Assembly (NCBI RefSeq): GCF_014836765.1 | Contig: NZ_JACSQG010000001.1 | Span: 124,001 to 188,000, forward strand | Origin: Serpens gallinarum | GTDB lineage: Bacteria; Pseudomonadota; Gammaproteobacteria; Pseudomonadales; Pseudomonadaceae | Reading direction: 5' to 3' | Length of the DNA stretch: 64,000 nt | In this document: in pieces, positions 54,271-63,977 of the stretch | Numbering within the stretch: position 1 is the stretch's first letter | Layout: every line of letters starts with the position of its first letter | The notes under the pieces: model-generated | Told to the model about the DNA's origin: nothing | The model's database searches: none | Seen by the model: the letters and a program-made list of their open reading frames with translations, nothing else | Position numbers and translations under genes: made by a program

Positions 54271-54307
54271 AAAAAAGTGGGCTTTCTAAGAAAGCCCACT
54301 AAAGTTT
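54271..54307 (-). terminator. Terminator of the DUF4212-symporter operon
   Basis: AGTGGGCTTT / AAAGCCCACT form a 10-bp perfect stem with a 5-base loop. On the minus strand, T residues follow. The flanks are A/T rich on both strands. Confidence 0.9.
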
Positions 54308-54335
54308 TGCAACCCTATTTTACACTATTCAAGAT

Positions 54336-56087
54336 TTATGTGTAGCGCACGCGACGTACCATGCCTTGAATTTCTTCTGATGGTTTTTCTGTGAGCAGAG
54401 AAACAGTGATAGCAGCGGTGAAGTTAATGGCTGCACCAATACAGCCAACAGACAGCGGCGAAATGCCAAGTATCCACTCGCTAGGCGTATTCTCCAGGAG
54501 GTTGGTTCCCGGAATAAAGAAGATGCCCAGGTAGGTGAAGATATAGCCAATGGTGAAGAGCGAACCCGCCAACATGCCTGCAACCGCGCCCCTGCTGTTA
54601 ATGCGGGCAAAGAAGATGCCCATCATCAGTACCGGGAAGATCGAGGATGCTGCTATACCGAATGCCAGTGCCACTGTCTGTGCCGCAAAGCCGGGTGGAT
54701 TAAGCCCCAGCCATGTCGCCACGATAATAGCCGCTGTCATGGAGAGACGCGCATAGAGCATCTCCTGTTTATCGGTGATATTTGGCGTTAGCGTATTCTT
54801 CAACAAGTCATGACTGAGTGCAGACGAAATGGCCAGTAGCAAGCCAGACGCTGTGGACAGCGACGCGGCAATGGCACCCGCCGCCATCAAGCCAATCAGC
54901 CACACCGGCATGTTGGCGATCTCTGGCACAGCCAATACCATGATGTCGTTGTTTACAGTCAGCTCGTTACCCATCCAGCCACGCTCTTCAGCCTTGTCGA
55001 AGGACTTGTCGGGCGTCGGCAGGGTGCCATCGTTGTAGAACTGGATGCGACCATCGTTGTTCTTGTCATTAAAGGTAAGAAGGCCGGTAACTTCCCAGTT
55101 TTTGAACCAATCCGGACGCTCTTCGTAAACCAGTGCAGGCTTATCAGTACCGTCTGGGAACACCGTTTCCAGCAGGTTCAGGCGCGACATCGCTGCCAGC
55201 GCGGGCACAGTGGTGTAGAACAGGGCAATGAAGACCAGTGCCCAGCCCGCCGACCAGCGTGCGTCCTGAATGTTGGGTACGGTGAAGAAGCGGATGATGA
55301 CGTGGGGCAGACCTGCAGTGCCCACCATCAAGGTCAGGGTGAACAGGAACATGTTCCACTTGTTAGACACGTCAGCGGTGTAGTCCTGGAAGCCAAGGTC
55401 ACTTACTACTTGGTTAAGTTTTGCAAGTAGTGGCATACCTGAAGCTGTGTGCTCACCCACCAAACCTACTTGTGGCAGGAAGTGCCCGGTCATCATCAGC
55501 GAGAGGTAAATGGCAGGAATGGTGAAGGCTAGAATCAATACAATGTACTGAGCTACCTGAGTGTAAGTTACACCCTTCATGCCACCCAACACCGCGTAGA
55601 AGAACACCACGATAGCCGAGAGGATAAGGCCCCAGTCAGCGCTCACTTCCAGGAAGCGGGCGAAGGCAACACCGGCACCGGTCATCTGGCCGATTACGTA
55701 AGTGAGCGAGATAATGATCAAGCACACAACCGCAACCACACGTGCTGGCTTACTGTCGTAACGCTTCCCAACGAAGTCCGGCACTGTGTAAGTCCCGAAA
55801 CGACGCAGATAAGGAGCTAGCAGAGTAGCAAGTAGCACATAGCCACCCGTCCAGCCCATCACAAAGGAAGAGTTGACGTAACCCGCTGAAATCAAGCCTG
55901 CAACCGAAAGGAAGGACGCAGCAGACAGCCAGTCGGCAGCTGTTGCCATCCCGTTCATTACTGGGTGAACTTCACCCCCGGCGATGTAGAACTCTCTTGT
56001 TGACTTTGCACGGGCCCATACTGCAATCCAGGTGTAGATTACAAAGGAGCCCAGCACAAAGATCAAGTTGACTGCGAATTGGCTCAT
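54336..56087 (-). CDS. Sodium:solute symporter (VC_2705 family)
   Basis: This 583-residue SSS-family transporter of about 13 helices has FYIAGGEVHPVMNGMATAADWLSAASFLSVAGLI near the N-terminus and VIGQMTGAGVAFARFL in helix 5, like ActP. An insert of about 70 residues (VYEERPDWFKNWEVTGLLTF to EERGWMGNELT) is characteristic of the VC_2705 subfamily. It is always, as I recall, paired with a DUF4212 protein, seen here 2 bp upstream. Acetate or another monocarboxylate is the likely substrate. GC content is lower than the core. Confidence 0.88.
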   Translation of the reverse strand: MSQFAVNLIFVLGSFVIYTWIAVWARAKSTREFYIAGGEVHPVMNGMATAADWLSAASFLSVAGLISAGYVNSSFVMGWTGGYVLLATLLAPYLRRFGTYTVPDFVGKRYDSKPARVVAVVCLIIISLTYVIGQMTGAGVAFARFLEVSADWGLILSAIVVFFYAVLGGMKGVTYTQVAQYIVLILAFTIPAIYLSLMMTGHFLPQVGLVGEHTASGMPLLAKLNQVVSDLGFQDYTADVSNKWNMFLFTLTLMVGTAGLPHVIIRFFTVPNIQDARWSAGWALVFIALFYTTVPALAAMSRLNLLETVFPDGTDKPALVYEERPDWFKNWEVTGLLTFNDKNNDGRIQFYNDGTLPTPDKSFDKAEERGWMGNELTVNNDIMVLAVPEIANMPVWLIGLMAAGAIAASLSTASGLLLAISSALSHDLLKNTLTPNITDKQEMLYARLSMTAAIIVATWLGLNPPGFAAQTVALAFGIAASSIFPVLMMGIFFARINSRGAVAGMLAGSLFTIGYIFTYLGIFFIPGTNLLENTPSEWILGISPLSVGCIGAAINFTAAITVSLLTEKPSEEIQGMVRRVRYT

Positions 56088-56089
56088 GC

Positions 56090-56353
56090 TTACTCCTCCA
56101 GGCCGTATTCTTTATCTAGCGCGTTCATTCTCCAGGAGTAGAAGAAGATTAATGCTAGGAAAGTAAAGATCGAACCCTGTTGTGCAAACCAGAAGCCCAT
56201 ATCAGCTCCACCGATGTGGATACCCATTAAGAAAGGGCGCAGTAAGATACCAAAGCCGTATGAGACTGTTGCCCATATGCAAATAGTGATGATGATTAAG
56301 CGTAGGTTGGTTGCCCAATACGCCTTATCTTTTTCGGTGACTTGTTTAGGCAT
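56090..56353 (-). CDS. DUF4212 small membrane subunit of the symporter
   Basis: This 87-residue protein has two membrane helices (residues 14-34 and 50-72) and the family segments KAYWATNLRLIIITICIWATVSYGFGILLRPFL and GFWFAQQGSIFTFLALIFFYSWRMNALDKEYGL. DUF4212 proteins act with VC_2705-type symporters, probably as a regulatory or stabilising subunit. The gap to the symporter is 2 bp. The start follows AAAGGAAAGC. Confidence 0.88.
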   Translation of the reverse strand: MPKQVTEKDKAYWATNLRLIIITICIWATVSYGFGILLRPFLMGIHIGGADMGFWFAQQGSIFTFLALIFFYSWRMNALDKEYGLEE

Positions 56354-56882
56354 AATTATGCTTTCCTTTGATAAATTGTTTTTGTTAGCTAGGATTGCTT
56401 AAGTTATTGTTTTTATGTATGGAATTCCTCTTGAATCTCCATTTTCACGGATGGGCCGTTCTTTTATTGCCACTGGTTTTTTAGTGGTTTTCCTGGGTGA
56501 TTTATACGGCACCCTAACAAGTTTGCCATTCGACTTTAGGATTCTTAACGTTAGTGAGCTAAGTGTTTTTTTGGCGGCTGTGCGATGGCGTGGCGCCCAG
56601 CTCGGCGCTTCCCTGTTCGTGGACCCTCCCAGTCCGCCTTCTTGTGGCGGTAGATGCCCTCAAATCAGGTACAGGTAGAAATACGGGCCCGTACCGCTGT
56701 CGGCGGGCACATGTTCCATGACCATACCTGGTTGGCGATGTTCGGCACATGGCTGGTCGGCGTCTTCACCCGTGCGCGGTGGCTGGCTACGACTGCGGTG
56801 TTGCGGCTGACCGACAGCGTGCAAGACGCGGTAGTGCGTGTGTACCGCGTCGTTTGCCAATAGCGCATCCGCCGCGAAGCGC
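56354..56882. other. 529-bp region between the symporter operon and mtgA
   Basis: The left part (56354-56570) is AT-rich and holds the probable promoter of the DUF4212-symporter operon. Composition turns GC-rich near 56575. A plus-strand frame 56654-56863 (69 codons) and a minus frame in the same place have no ribosome site or family match. Frame 56415-56678 (87 codons) crosses the composition break and is unlikely to be a gene. I see no supported gene, and the GC-rich part may be a remnant. Confidence 0.5.
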
Positions 56883-57575
56883 TTACAGGCGCTGCAGGTA
56901 GTCACTACCGCCCAACTGCCAGCTCTGCTGGCGAATCCACCGGGCGCGCTGTTCGATATAGCGGGTCGGTTGCCCGGCGCTCCAGCGCAGAGGATTGGGC
57001 AGGGTGGCGGCGAGCAGGCTGGCCTGGCGCGCTGACAACTGACGCGCGCCAATGCCGAAATGATGGCGGGCGGCAGCTTCGGCACCGAACACGCCTTTAC
57101 CCCACTCAACGCTGTTGAGGTACACCTCGAGAATGCGCTGCTTGGGCCAGAACACCTCGATCAGCGCGGTGAACCAGGCTTCCAGCCCCTTGCGCACCCA
57201 GTTGCGGCCCGACCAGAGAAACACATTCTTGGCCACCTGCTGGCTGAGTGTACTGGCACCGCGCAACGAGCTGCCGCGCTGGTTGTGGGCCAGAGCGTCT
57301 TGAATGGCATCGAAATCGAATCCCCAGTGCTCGGCAAATTTTTGATCTTCGGCGGCGATCACGGCGACTTTCAGCGAGTCCGGCAATTCAGCCCACGGCC
57401 GCCAGTGACGCTGCAGCTGGGGTTGCCTGCCTTCCAGCCAGGCGTCGACGGTTTGCTCGACCATCAGGGCGGTGCCGGGCGGCGGCACCCAGCGGAAGAT
57501 CACCACCAGGGCAATACTGAGCAGAACCAGGGCCGATATGACCTGCAGCAGACGACGGATCATGGCCCGTATCAT
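56883..57575 (-). CDS. mtgA: Monofunctional peptidoglycan glycosyltransferase MtgA
   Basis: This 230-residue protein has an N-terminal membrane anchor (residues 6-28) and a GT51 transglycosylase domain. Visible motifs are VAVIAAEDQKFAEHWGFD with the catalytic Glu, RGASTLSQQVAKNVFLW, and RILEVYLNSVEWGKGVFGAEAAARHHFG. It polymerises lipid II glycan strands without cross-linking. The Met at 57575 is chosen, and a Met four codons on is possible. In P. aeruginosa it is followed by the DUF423 gene and thiS, as here. Confidence 0.94.
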   Translation of the reverse strand: MIRAMIRRLLQVISALVLLSIALVVIFRWVPPPGTALMVEQTVDAWLEGRQPQLQRHWRPWAELPDSLKVAVIAAEDQKFAEHWGFDFDAIQDALAHNQRGSSLRGASTLSQQVAKNVFLWSGRNWVRKGLEAWFTALIEVFWPKQRILEVYLNSVEWGKGVFGAEAAARHHFGIGARQLSARQASLLAATLPNPLRWSAGQPTRYIEQRARWIRQQSWQLGGSDYLQRL

Positions 57576-57670
57576 GGCTGGCCCGGTACGGCGAGGTGTT
57601 GCGGTGGCAGGCAAATAACGGACTGGCAAGGCATTATGGCGGGTCTGTTTTTATCGGCGGGAGTGTGACC

Positions 57671-58063
57671 ATGTGGCGAGCCTACCTGTTGGCGGCAGCA
57701 TTTTTTGGTTTTACCGGTGTGGCGCTGGGCGCCTTTGCCGCACATGGCTTGAAGAGCCATTTGACCACGCAGTACCTGGCGGTGTTCCAGACCGCTGTGC
57801 AGTATCAGCTGATTCATGCCTTGGCGTTATTGAGTGTCGCGTTGCTGGCCCGCCAGGCTGGCTCGCGCGTGCTGGCCACCGCTGGCGTGCTGGCCACCGC
57901 TGGCGCGCTGTTCAGCCTGGGAATCCTGTTGTTTTCCGGCAGTCTGTACCTGATCACGCTGGCCGGTTTGAACCTGGGACTGGTCACGCCGCTGGGCGGT
58001 GTGCTGTTTCTTTGCGGCTGGTTGTGCCTGGGTGTGGCCGCCTGGCAGCGACCCACGCCGTAA
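57671..58063 (+). CDS. DUF423 family membrane protein
   Basis: This 130-residue protein has four hydrophobic segments. It begins MWRAYLLAAAFFGFTGVALGAFAAHGLKSHL, the DUF423 signature. A tandem 18-base duplication encodes VLATAG twice at about residues 67-78. No function is established for the family. It is divergent from mtgA, with 95 bp between starts. Confidence 0.86.
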   Translation: MWRAYLLAAAFFGFTGVALGAFAAHGLKSHLTTQYLAVFQTAVQYQLIHALALLSVALLARQAGSRVLATAGVLATAGALFSLGILLFSGSLYLITLAGLNLGLVTPLGGVLFLCGWLCLGVAAWQRPTP

Positions 58064-58145
58064 GCCGGACGACGGGGCGCGGCTTGGTCGGCCCCCATGA
58101 TCGGGCTAGAATGTCGTCCCTTTTCCAGACGGTGGGCGTTACGGC

Positions 58146-58346
58146 ATGCGTATCCTGTTGAACGGCGAACCCTACGAGCTGAACGACGGCCAATCCGTCG
58201 CCGATCTCCTGGCGCGGCTCGAGCTGACCGGCCGGCGAGTGGCGGTGGAGCTCAACCTGGACATCGTGCCGCGCAGTCAGCACACCAGTACCTTTCTGGC
58301 CGAAGGTGATCGACTTGAAGTGGTGCATGCCATTGGTGGCGGTTGA
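58146..58346 (+). CDS. thiS: Sulfur carrier protein ThiS
   Basis: This 66-residue ubiquitin-like carrier ends in GGG, with the C-terminal Gly-Gly adenylated and converted to a thiocarboxylate. QSVADLLARLELTGRRVAVELNLDIVPRSQ is the family middle. It delivers sulfur to ThiG for the thiazole of thiamine. It lies 59 bp before thiG. Confidence 0.94.
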   Translation: MRILLNGEPYELNDGQSVADLLARLELTGRRVAVELNLDIVPRSQHTSTFLAEGDRLEVVHAIGGG

Positions 58347-58405
58347 GTCCTGCTGGTAATGCGCTAATCGATGATCGATGTTTTTTCGCTACCGAGGACT
58401 AACCC

Positions 58406-59197
58406 ATGAGCGCAGCACCCCAAGACAAACCCTTCGTGCTGGCCGGCCGCACGTATCAGTCGCGCCTGCTGGTAGGCACCGGCAAGTACCGTGACCTTGA
58501 GGAAACCCGCGTGGCCATCGAGGCTTCAGGGGCCGAAATCGTCACCGTGGCGGTGCGCCGCACCAACATTGGCCAGACAGCGGGTGAACCGAACCTGCTC
58601 GATGTGATTTCCCCCTCGCGCTATACCATCCTGCCCAATACCGCTGGGTGCTATAACGCCGAGGAGGCGGTGCGCACTTGCCGTCTGGCCCGCGAACTGC
58701 TCGATGGCCAACAGCTGATCAAGCTGGAAGTGTTGGCTGACCAGAAAACCCTGTTCCCTAATGTCATCGAAACTCTCAAGGCCGCCGAAGTGCTGGTCAA
58801 GGATGGTTTCGAGGTGATGGTCTACACCAGCGACGATCCGATCATCGCGCGTCAGTTGGCCGAAATCGGCTGCGTTGCGGTGATGCCGCTGGCCGGGTTG
58901 ATCGGCACCGGGCTGGGGATCTGCAACCCCTACAATCTGCGCATCATTCTCGAAGAATCCACCGTTCCGGTGCTGGTGGATGCCGGCGTCGGAACCGCGT
59001 CGGATGCCACCATTGCCATGGAAATGGGTTGCGAGGCCGTGCTGATGAACAGCGCCATCGCCCATGCCCAGCATCCAGTGCTGATGGCCCGTGCCATGCG
59101 CCATGCCATCGAAGCCGGTCGCCTGGCCTGGCTGGCCGGACGCATGCCGAAAAAGCTCTATGCCAGCGCGTCTTCGCCGCTGGATGGTTTGATTTAA
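58406..59197 (+). CDS. thiG: Thiazole synthase ThiG
   Basis: This 263-residue TIM-barrel enzyme forms the thiazole phosphate of thiamine from deoxyxylulose phosphate, dehydroglycine and ThiS thiocarboxylate. [40 protein letters not shown] with the Schiff-base Lys, and [28 protein letters not shown] are family motifs. It follows thiS in one operon. trmB lies 75 bp downstream. Confidence 0.96.
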   Translation: MSAAPQDKPFVLAGRTYQSRLLVGTGKYRDLEETRVAIEASGAEIVTVAVRRTNIGQTAGEPNLLDVISPSRYTILPNTAGCYNAEEAVRTCRLARELLDGQQLIKLEVLADQKTLFPNVIETLKAAEVLVKDGFEVMVYTSDDPIIARQLAEIGCVAVMPLAGLIGTGLGICNPYNLRIILEESTVPVLVDAGVGTASDATIAMEMGCEAVLMNSAIAHAQHPVLMARAMRHAIEAGRLAWLAGRMPKKLYASASSPLDGLI

Positions 59198-59272
59198 TCA
59201 GGCCGCTGAAAACGCCGACCATCACGTGGCGGGGCCTACCGTCACGTGCCGTTTATTTGTCACAGGTTTTTT

Positions 59273-59989
59273 ATGACTGACCAGAGCCAAGCGCCCGAGC
59301 ACGAGCAGCCGGAGCACCGCCGCACCATCAAGAGTTTCGTCATGCGCGCCGGGCGCATGACCGAAGGCCAGCAGCGCGGGCTGGATCAGGGCTGGCCCTT
59401 GTTCGGCCTGGAATTGGCTGACGGCCTGCGGGATTTCGACCAGGTATTTGGTCGTCAGGCGCCACGTACCCTGGAAATCGGTTTTGGCATGGGGCATTCG
59501 ACCCTGGAGATGGCCGCCGCTGCGCCGGAACAGGACTTTATCGGTATCGAGGTACATCGGCCGGGCGTGGGCGCCCTGCTAAACGGACTTTTGTCACAGA
59601 ACCTGACGAATGTCCGGGTATACAGTTGCGACGCCCTGGAAGTGCTGCGCGACTGTATTGCCGACGCCAGCCTCGACCGGGTACTGCTGTTCTTCCCTGA
59701 CCCCTGGCACAAGTCACGCCACCACAAGCGGCGGATCGTGCAGCCGGCCTTTGCCGAGCTGGTGCGCCAGAAGCTCAAGGTGGGTGGTGTGCTGCACATG
59801 GCTACAGATTGGCATGCGTATGCCGAGCATATGCTGGAGGTCATGCGTGCCGCGCCGGGGTATACCAACCTGGCCGGAGCGGAAGACTTTGTGCCGCGCC
59901 CCGAGGAGCGTCCGATTACCAAATTCGAACGACGGGGTGAGCGACTCGGCCATGGTGTCTGGGACCTGAAGTTCCAGCGCACTGACTGA
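59273..59989 (+). CDS. trmB: tRNA (guanine-N7)-methyltransferase
   Basis: This 238-residue SAM-dependent enzyme makes m7G46 in t[18 protein letters not shown] is the SAM-binding motif I, and [18 protein letters not shown] is the typical TrmB motif. The N-terminus [14 protein letters not shown] agrees with the family. The ATG at 59273 is preferred over an upstream GTG. A short hairpin at 60038-60053 follows but lacks a clear T-run at its base. Confidence 0.93.
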   Translation: MTDQSQAPEHEQPEHRRTIKSFVMRAGRMTEGQQRGLDQGWPLFGLELADGLRDFDQVFGRQAPRTLEIGFGMGHSTLEMAAAAPEQDFIGIEVHRPGVGALLNGLLSQNLTNVRVYSCDALEVLRDCIADASLDRVLLFFPDPWHKSRHHKRRIVQPAFAELVRQKLKVGGVLHMATDWHAYAEHMLEVMRAAPGYTNLAGAEDFVPRPEERPITKFERRGERLGHGVWDLKFQRTD

Positions 59990-60136
59990 AGCCACGCAAG
60001 CGACAGCAGGGCTACAAGGAAAAAACAACAACAATAAACCGGGACCACCCGGTGAGCTGGTTTTTCCTCACAGGCAATGGAGATGGCTTCGGCCAATTAC
60101 AGGAGTGCGACACGTGAGTGTCGCGGGGAGTTAGCT

Positions 60137-61480
60137 GTGTTGAAACCCGTGGTAATACTGCTGATGGCCGGTTGCATGATGCACGCCCAGGCCCAAGTCA
60201 CCCCTGCTCAAGCCGCGCGCCTGGGACAAGATCTTACCCCGCTGGGGGCGGAGCGCGCCGGTAATGCCCAAGGTACCATCCCCGCCTGGACGGGCGGGAT
60301 TACCCAGCCGCCCGCCTCGTATCAGCCGGGCATGCATCACCCGGACCCGTTTGCCGACGATCCGGTGCTGCGGGTCATCGACAAAAGCAACATGGCGGCC
60401 CATCTGGCGCAGCTGCCAGAAGGACTGCAGAAACTGCTCGAGCAAAATACGAATTATGCGCTGCGGGTCTACCCGACGCGGCGCAGCGCTTCGGTGCCAG
60501 AGCGTATCTATGCCGAGACGCAGAGAAATGCGACAACGGTTGAGTTGATCTCCGCAGGCAATGGCGTGGATGGAGCTGCGTCGGGCATTCCCTTCCCGTT
60601 GCCGCAGAACGGGCTGGAAGCTATCTGGAACCATATCCTGCGTTATCGTGGCGAGCAGCTGCATATGGTCACCAACCGGGTGGCGGTGTTGGCCAACGGC
60701 AGTTACACGTTGCTCAAACTGGATCGCGATATCCGCTTCAACTATGGCCGCGAAGGCATGACGCCGGCCGAACTGAACAACACCCTGTTCCATTACAAAT
60801 ACCGGGTGGTATCGCCCTCCCAGCTGTCCGGCTCGGCGCTGGTGATCGAGGAAACTCTTGATCAGGTCATGGCGATCCGCAAGGCCTGGCGCTTCAGCCG
60901 TGGCGAACGTCGCGTACGCCGCCTGCCGACCCTGGCCTACGACTCGCTGCAGCCTGACACCAACGGCATGGCCACGGCGGACATGGTCGATGCCTACAAT
61001 GGCGCACCGGACCGTTACGAGTGGGAGCTGCTGGGCAAGCGTGAAATGATCGTGCCCTATAACAGCTATGCGGTGCATCAGCAGGGTATTCCCTACGAGG
61101 ACATATTGCGTGAGAAAACCGTCAACCCTGACCTGCTGCGCTACGAGCTGCACCGTGTCTGGGTGGTGGAAGCCACGCTGCGTACCGGACATCGCCACGC
61201 CTATGCCAAGCGCCGCTTCTACATCGATGAGGACAGCTGGCAAATCCTGGTGGTGGACCTCTTCGACAAGCAGGGCGAGCTGATTGGCCTGCAGGAAGCC
61301 CATCCGATCAATTATTACGAAGTCCCGGTGTTCGTCAGTACGCTGGAAACCCTGTACGACTTCAAGGACAAGCGCTACTTCGTCGACGGTCTGGACAACA
61401 ACGAGCCGATGTACGACTTCAACGTCAGGCTCCACCCGCGCGACTTCACCGCCCAGGCGTTGCGTCGCGAAGGTAACTGA
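60137..61480 (+). CDS. DUF1329 family periplasmic or outer-membrane protein
   Basis: This 447-residue protein has a signal peptide (VVILLMAGCMMHAQA) and the DUF1329 pattern: LTPLGAERAGNAQGTIPAWTGGI near the N-terminus, and ALVIEETLDQ, RRFYIDEDSWQILVVDLFDKQGEL in the C-terminal half. The fold is related to LolA/LolB lipoprotein carriers. The function is unknown. The GTG at 60137 has GGGGAG seven bases upstream. A signal cysteine (AGC) might also be a lipobox. It is a single gene. Confidence 0.85.
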   Translation: MLKPVVILLMAGCMMHAQAQVTPAQAARLGQDLTPLGAERAGNAQGTIPAWTGGITQPPASYQPGMHHPDPFADDPVLRVIDKSNMAAHLAQLPEGLQKLLEQNTNYALRVYPTRRSASVPERIYAETQRNATTVELISAGNGVDGAASGIPFPLPQNGLEAIWNHILRYRGEQLHMVTNRVAVLANGSYTLLKLDRDIRFNYGREGMTPAELNNTLFHYKYRVVSPSQLSGSALVIEETLDQVMAIRKAWRFSRGERRVRRLPTLAYDSLQPDTNGMATADMVDAYNGAPDRYEWELLGKREMIVPYNSYAVHQQGIPYEDILREKTVNPDLLRYELHRVWVVEATLRTGHRHAYAKRRFYIDEDSWQILVVDLFDKQGELIGLQEAHPINYYEVPVFVSTLETLYDFKDKRYFVDGLDNNEPMYDFNVRLHPRDFTAQALRREGN

Positions 61481-61521
61481 AGGCCTCGAGTTGCACGCGG
61501 ATTAGCCTTAGCCACTCGCAG

Positions 61522-61617
61522 GGTGGAAAACCGCAAAACGTTTTCCACCACTGCGTGTCGCACGTAAGCGTCCTGCCCACGGTAGACGGTGGATGTAAAA
61601 AGCGACATCCACCCTAC
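61522..61617. repeat. Two GTAGGGTGGA-type palindromic repeats
   Basis: GGTGGAAAAC...GTTTTCCACC (61522-61549) and GGTGGATGT...ACATCCACCCTAC (61588-61617) are units of the repeat family also found at 2541, 9727 and 48418. They lie in the convergent space between the DUF1329 and DUF3392 genes. Confidence 0.75.
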
Positions 61618-61709
61618 AAACCGACCGCGCCATCGCCAGCAACACGTTCGGCGAGCAGGCGGCTGCCGCATGTTTGTCGTGCGCGCCGACTGACCACTGG
61701 ATAAGACCG

Positions 61710-62033
61710 TCACCGACGGTCAGCGATAATCCCCAGCATGACGAAGGCCAGCAGGAGCACCGGCGCCAAGCTGTAGTTGTTTAACTGGGCCAGGCCTTTG
61801 ACCAGCCAGGGCGCAACGAAGACGATGCCAAACCCATAGACCAGCGCGCAAAAGATCATGAACAGCAGGGTGCGCAGGAAAAAGTTGAGGCTGCCAATCT
61901 GTCGGCGCAGCCAACTGTTCAGACTGGGACCTAACAGCACCAGCAAGGTGGCCATCAGCGTCAGCGCGATTTCGCTCAGATGGCCGCGACTCCAGCGCGA
62001 CAGGGTGACGAGTAGATCCAGAACAATGTCCAT
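61710..62033 (-). CDS. DUF3392 family membrane protein
   Basis: This 107-residue protein has three hydrophobic segments (about 20-45, 55-75 and 82-105) and begins MDIVLDLLVTLSRWSRGHLSEIALTL, as in the DUF3392 family of small inner-membrane proteins. No function is established. The ATG at 62033 is the family start. An upstream Met adds six residues and is less likely. Confidence 0.82.
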   Translation of the reverse strand: MDIVLDLLVTLSRWSRGHLSEIALTLMATLLVLLGPSLNSWLRRQIGSLNFFLRTLLFMIFCALVYGFGIVFVAPWLVKGLAQLNNYSLAPVLLLAFVMLGIIADRR

Positions 62034-62169
62034 GCGCGTACTGCTCCTCAAAAGCCTGATATCGAGAGGGATGAGGCAGCGTTTATAACCCGAAGAAATA
62101 AAGCAGGAAAGGTTTTACCGCAGTCGATCAAATCCGCGGCGTGTTGCACTACGACGGGGTAGACGGGGA

Positions 62170-63384
62170 TCAGGCGTCCGGCAGAAACAGTTGCAGCAGA
62201 TCATTGAGAAACAGCTGGCCCTTAGGCGTGGCCACCAGACGCTGCGGGTCGGCTTGCAGCAGGCCACGCCGTTCGGCTTCGTGCCGCGCCGCGTTCAGGC
62301 TGGCCAATGGCAGTCCAGTGCGTTGGGTGAACAGTTCGGCCGGCACGCCAGCGGTCAGGCGCAACACGTTCATCAGGAACTCGAAGGGCAACTCGTCGGC
62401 GCCCAACGGGCGGACGCCGGCCTGGAAGGCTTTGGCCGGATCGAGATAGTCCTTGGGTAGGCGCGTTTTCCAACTGCGCAGGATCTGGCCCTGTGGGTCG
62501 CTGAGCTTGGCGTGGGCGCCGGCGCCGAGGCCGAGGAAATCGCCAAAGGTCCAGTAATTCAGGTTATGCCGCGCCTGGCGATCCGCTTGGGCGTAAGCCG
62601 AGGTTTCGTACTGTGCGTAACCGTTGGCAGCCAGCAGCGCCTGCCCGGCTTCCTGGATGTCCCAGAGAATGTCGTCTTCGGGCAGCACGGGCGGCTGGTT
62701 CCAGAACACCGTGTTGGGTTCGACGGTCAGCTGATACCAGGACAGGTGAGTCGGTTGCTGGGCGATGGCGATTTCCAGGTCGTACAGCGCATCCACAATA
62801 CTTTGGCCCGGCAGGCCATGCATGAGATCGAGGTTGAAATTGTCGAAGCCGGCCGCGCGGGCCATGTCGGCGGCGCGTACCGCTTCGTCACCGTCATGGA
62901 TGCGCCCCAGGGCCTGCAGCTTGTCGGCCTGAAAGCTTTGCACGCCGATCGACAGGCGATTGATGCCCAGGCTGCGGTAATCGCGGAACTTGGCCTGCTC
63001 GAAGGTGCCCGGATTGGCTTCCAGGGTGACCTCAATGCCGTCGGCAAAGCCGACCTCATGTTCCAGATCAGCGAGGATGCGTTCCAGCGCCTGAGGCGAA
63101 AACAGGCTGGGGGTGCCGCCGCCGAAGAAGATCGACGTGAGTTTGCGGCCCTGAACATAAGGCAGATCCGCCCGCAGGTCGGCGTGCAGGGCCTGCACAT
63201 ACTCAGCCTCAGGCAGCGACGGGCCGGCGGCATGGGAGTTGAAATCGCAGTACGGGCATTTGCGCACGCACCAGGGGATGTGCACATAGGCCGCCAAGGG
63301 CGGCAGCTCGAAGCGGAGCGCCTCAACCGACAGGTTGGGGCTGTCCGTGCTTGCAGCGTGCGGCTTGTGGCTTTTGGTTTTCAC
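62170..63384 (-). CDS. hemW: Heme chaperone HemW (radical SAM)
   Basis: This 404-residue radical SAM protein of the HemN-like family has [19 protein letters not shown] with the CxxxCxxC cluster motif, [12 protein letters not shown], and the C-terminal HemN_C domain. HemW lacks coproporphyrinogen oxidase activity and inserts haem into respiratory proteins. The GTG at 63384 overlaps the rdgB stop (GTGA), so translation is coupled. Upstream in-frame extensions run through rdgB and are rejected. Confidence 0.9.
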   Translation of the reverse strand: MKTKSHKPHAASTDSPNLSVEALRFELPPLAAYVHIPWCVRKCPYCDFNSHAAGPSLPEAEYVQALHADLRADLPYVQGRKLTSIFFGGGTPSLFSPQALERILADLEHEVGFADGIEVTLEANPGTFEQAKFRDYRSLGINRLSIGVQSFQADKLQALGRIHDGDEAVRAADMARAAGFDNFNLDLMHGLPGQSIVDALYDLEIAIAQQPTHLSWYQLTVEPNTVFWNQPPVLPEDDILWDIQEAGQALLAANGYAQYETSAYAQADRQARHNLNYWTFGDFLGLGAGAHAKLSDPQGQILRSWKTRLPKDYLDPAKAFQAGVRPLGADELPFEFLMNVLRLTAGVPAELFTQRTGLPLASLNAARHEAERRGLLQADPQRLVATPKGQLFLNDLLQLFLPDA

Positions 63385-63977
63385 ACAATCCCCAACCGCT
63401 GCTTGAGCAGCGCCATGGCGCGGGCGCGGTGACTGAGCTGGTTCTTCTCGGACGGCGACAGTTCGGCGCTGGAGCAGTCGCGCTCGGGCACCCAGAACAG
63501 CGGGTCGTAGCCAAACCCCTGCTCGCCGCGTGCGGCATGCAGGATGCGCCCGTGCCACAGGCCTTCACAGAGGATCGGCAGCGGATCGTCGGCGTGACGC
63601 ACCAGGGCCAGGGCACAGACGAACTGCGCGCCGCGCTCGGCGTCCGGCACGTCCTTGAGCGCCTCGAGCAACTTGGCATTGTTGGCGGCGTCCCCAGCGC
63701 CATCGGCGTAGCGTGCCGAGTAAATGCCCGGCGCACCGCCGAGGGCATCGACGGCCAGACCCGAGTCGTCGGCCAATGCCGGCAGGCCGGACAGGCGCGC
63801 CGCGTGGCGGGCCTTGAGGATGGCGTTCTCGATAAACGACAGGCCGGTTTCCTCGGCCTCGACGCTGGAAAACTCGCCAATCGAACGCACGCGCACATGC
63901 TCGCCGAGCATGGCCTGAAGTTCCTTGAGTTTGCCGGCGTTGTGGCTGGCCAGCACCAGTTCGGGAAAGAGGCTCAT
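63381..63977 (-). CDS. rdgB: dITP/XTP pyrophosphatase RdgB
   Basis: This 198-residue HAM1-family enzyme hydrolyses non-canonical nucleotides (dITP, XTP) and prevents their use in [15 protein letters not shown] with the substrate-binding Lys, [15 protein letters not shown], and the [13 protein letters not shown] and [10 protein letters not shown] stretches are family motifs. The stop overlaps hemW, and its ATG overlaps the upstream gene's stop. Confidence 0.96.
   Translation of the reverse strand: MSLFPELVLASHNAGKLKELQAMLGEHVRVRSIGEFSSVEAEETGLSFIENAILKARHAARLSGLPALADDSGLAVDALGGAPGIYSARYADGAGDAANNAKLLEALKDVPDAERGAQFVCALALVRHADDPLPILCEGLWHGRILHAARGEQGFGYDPLFWVPERDCSSAELSPSEKNQLSHRARAMALLKQRLGIV

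Noticed and set aside
56415-56678. 87-codon plus-strand frame downstream of the DUF4212 gene
   Set aside because: It crosses the base-composition break, lacks a ribosome site and shows no domain pattern.
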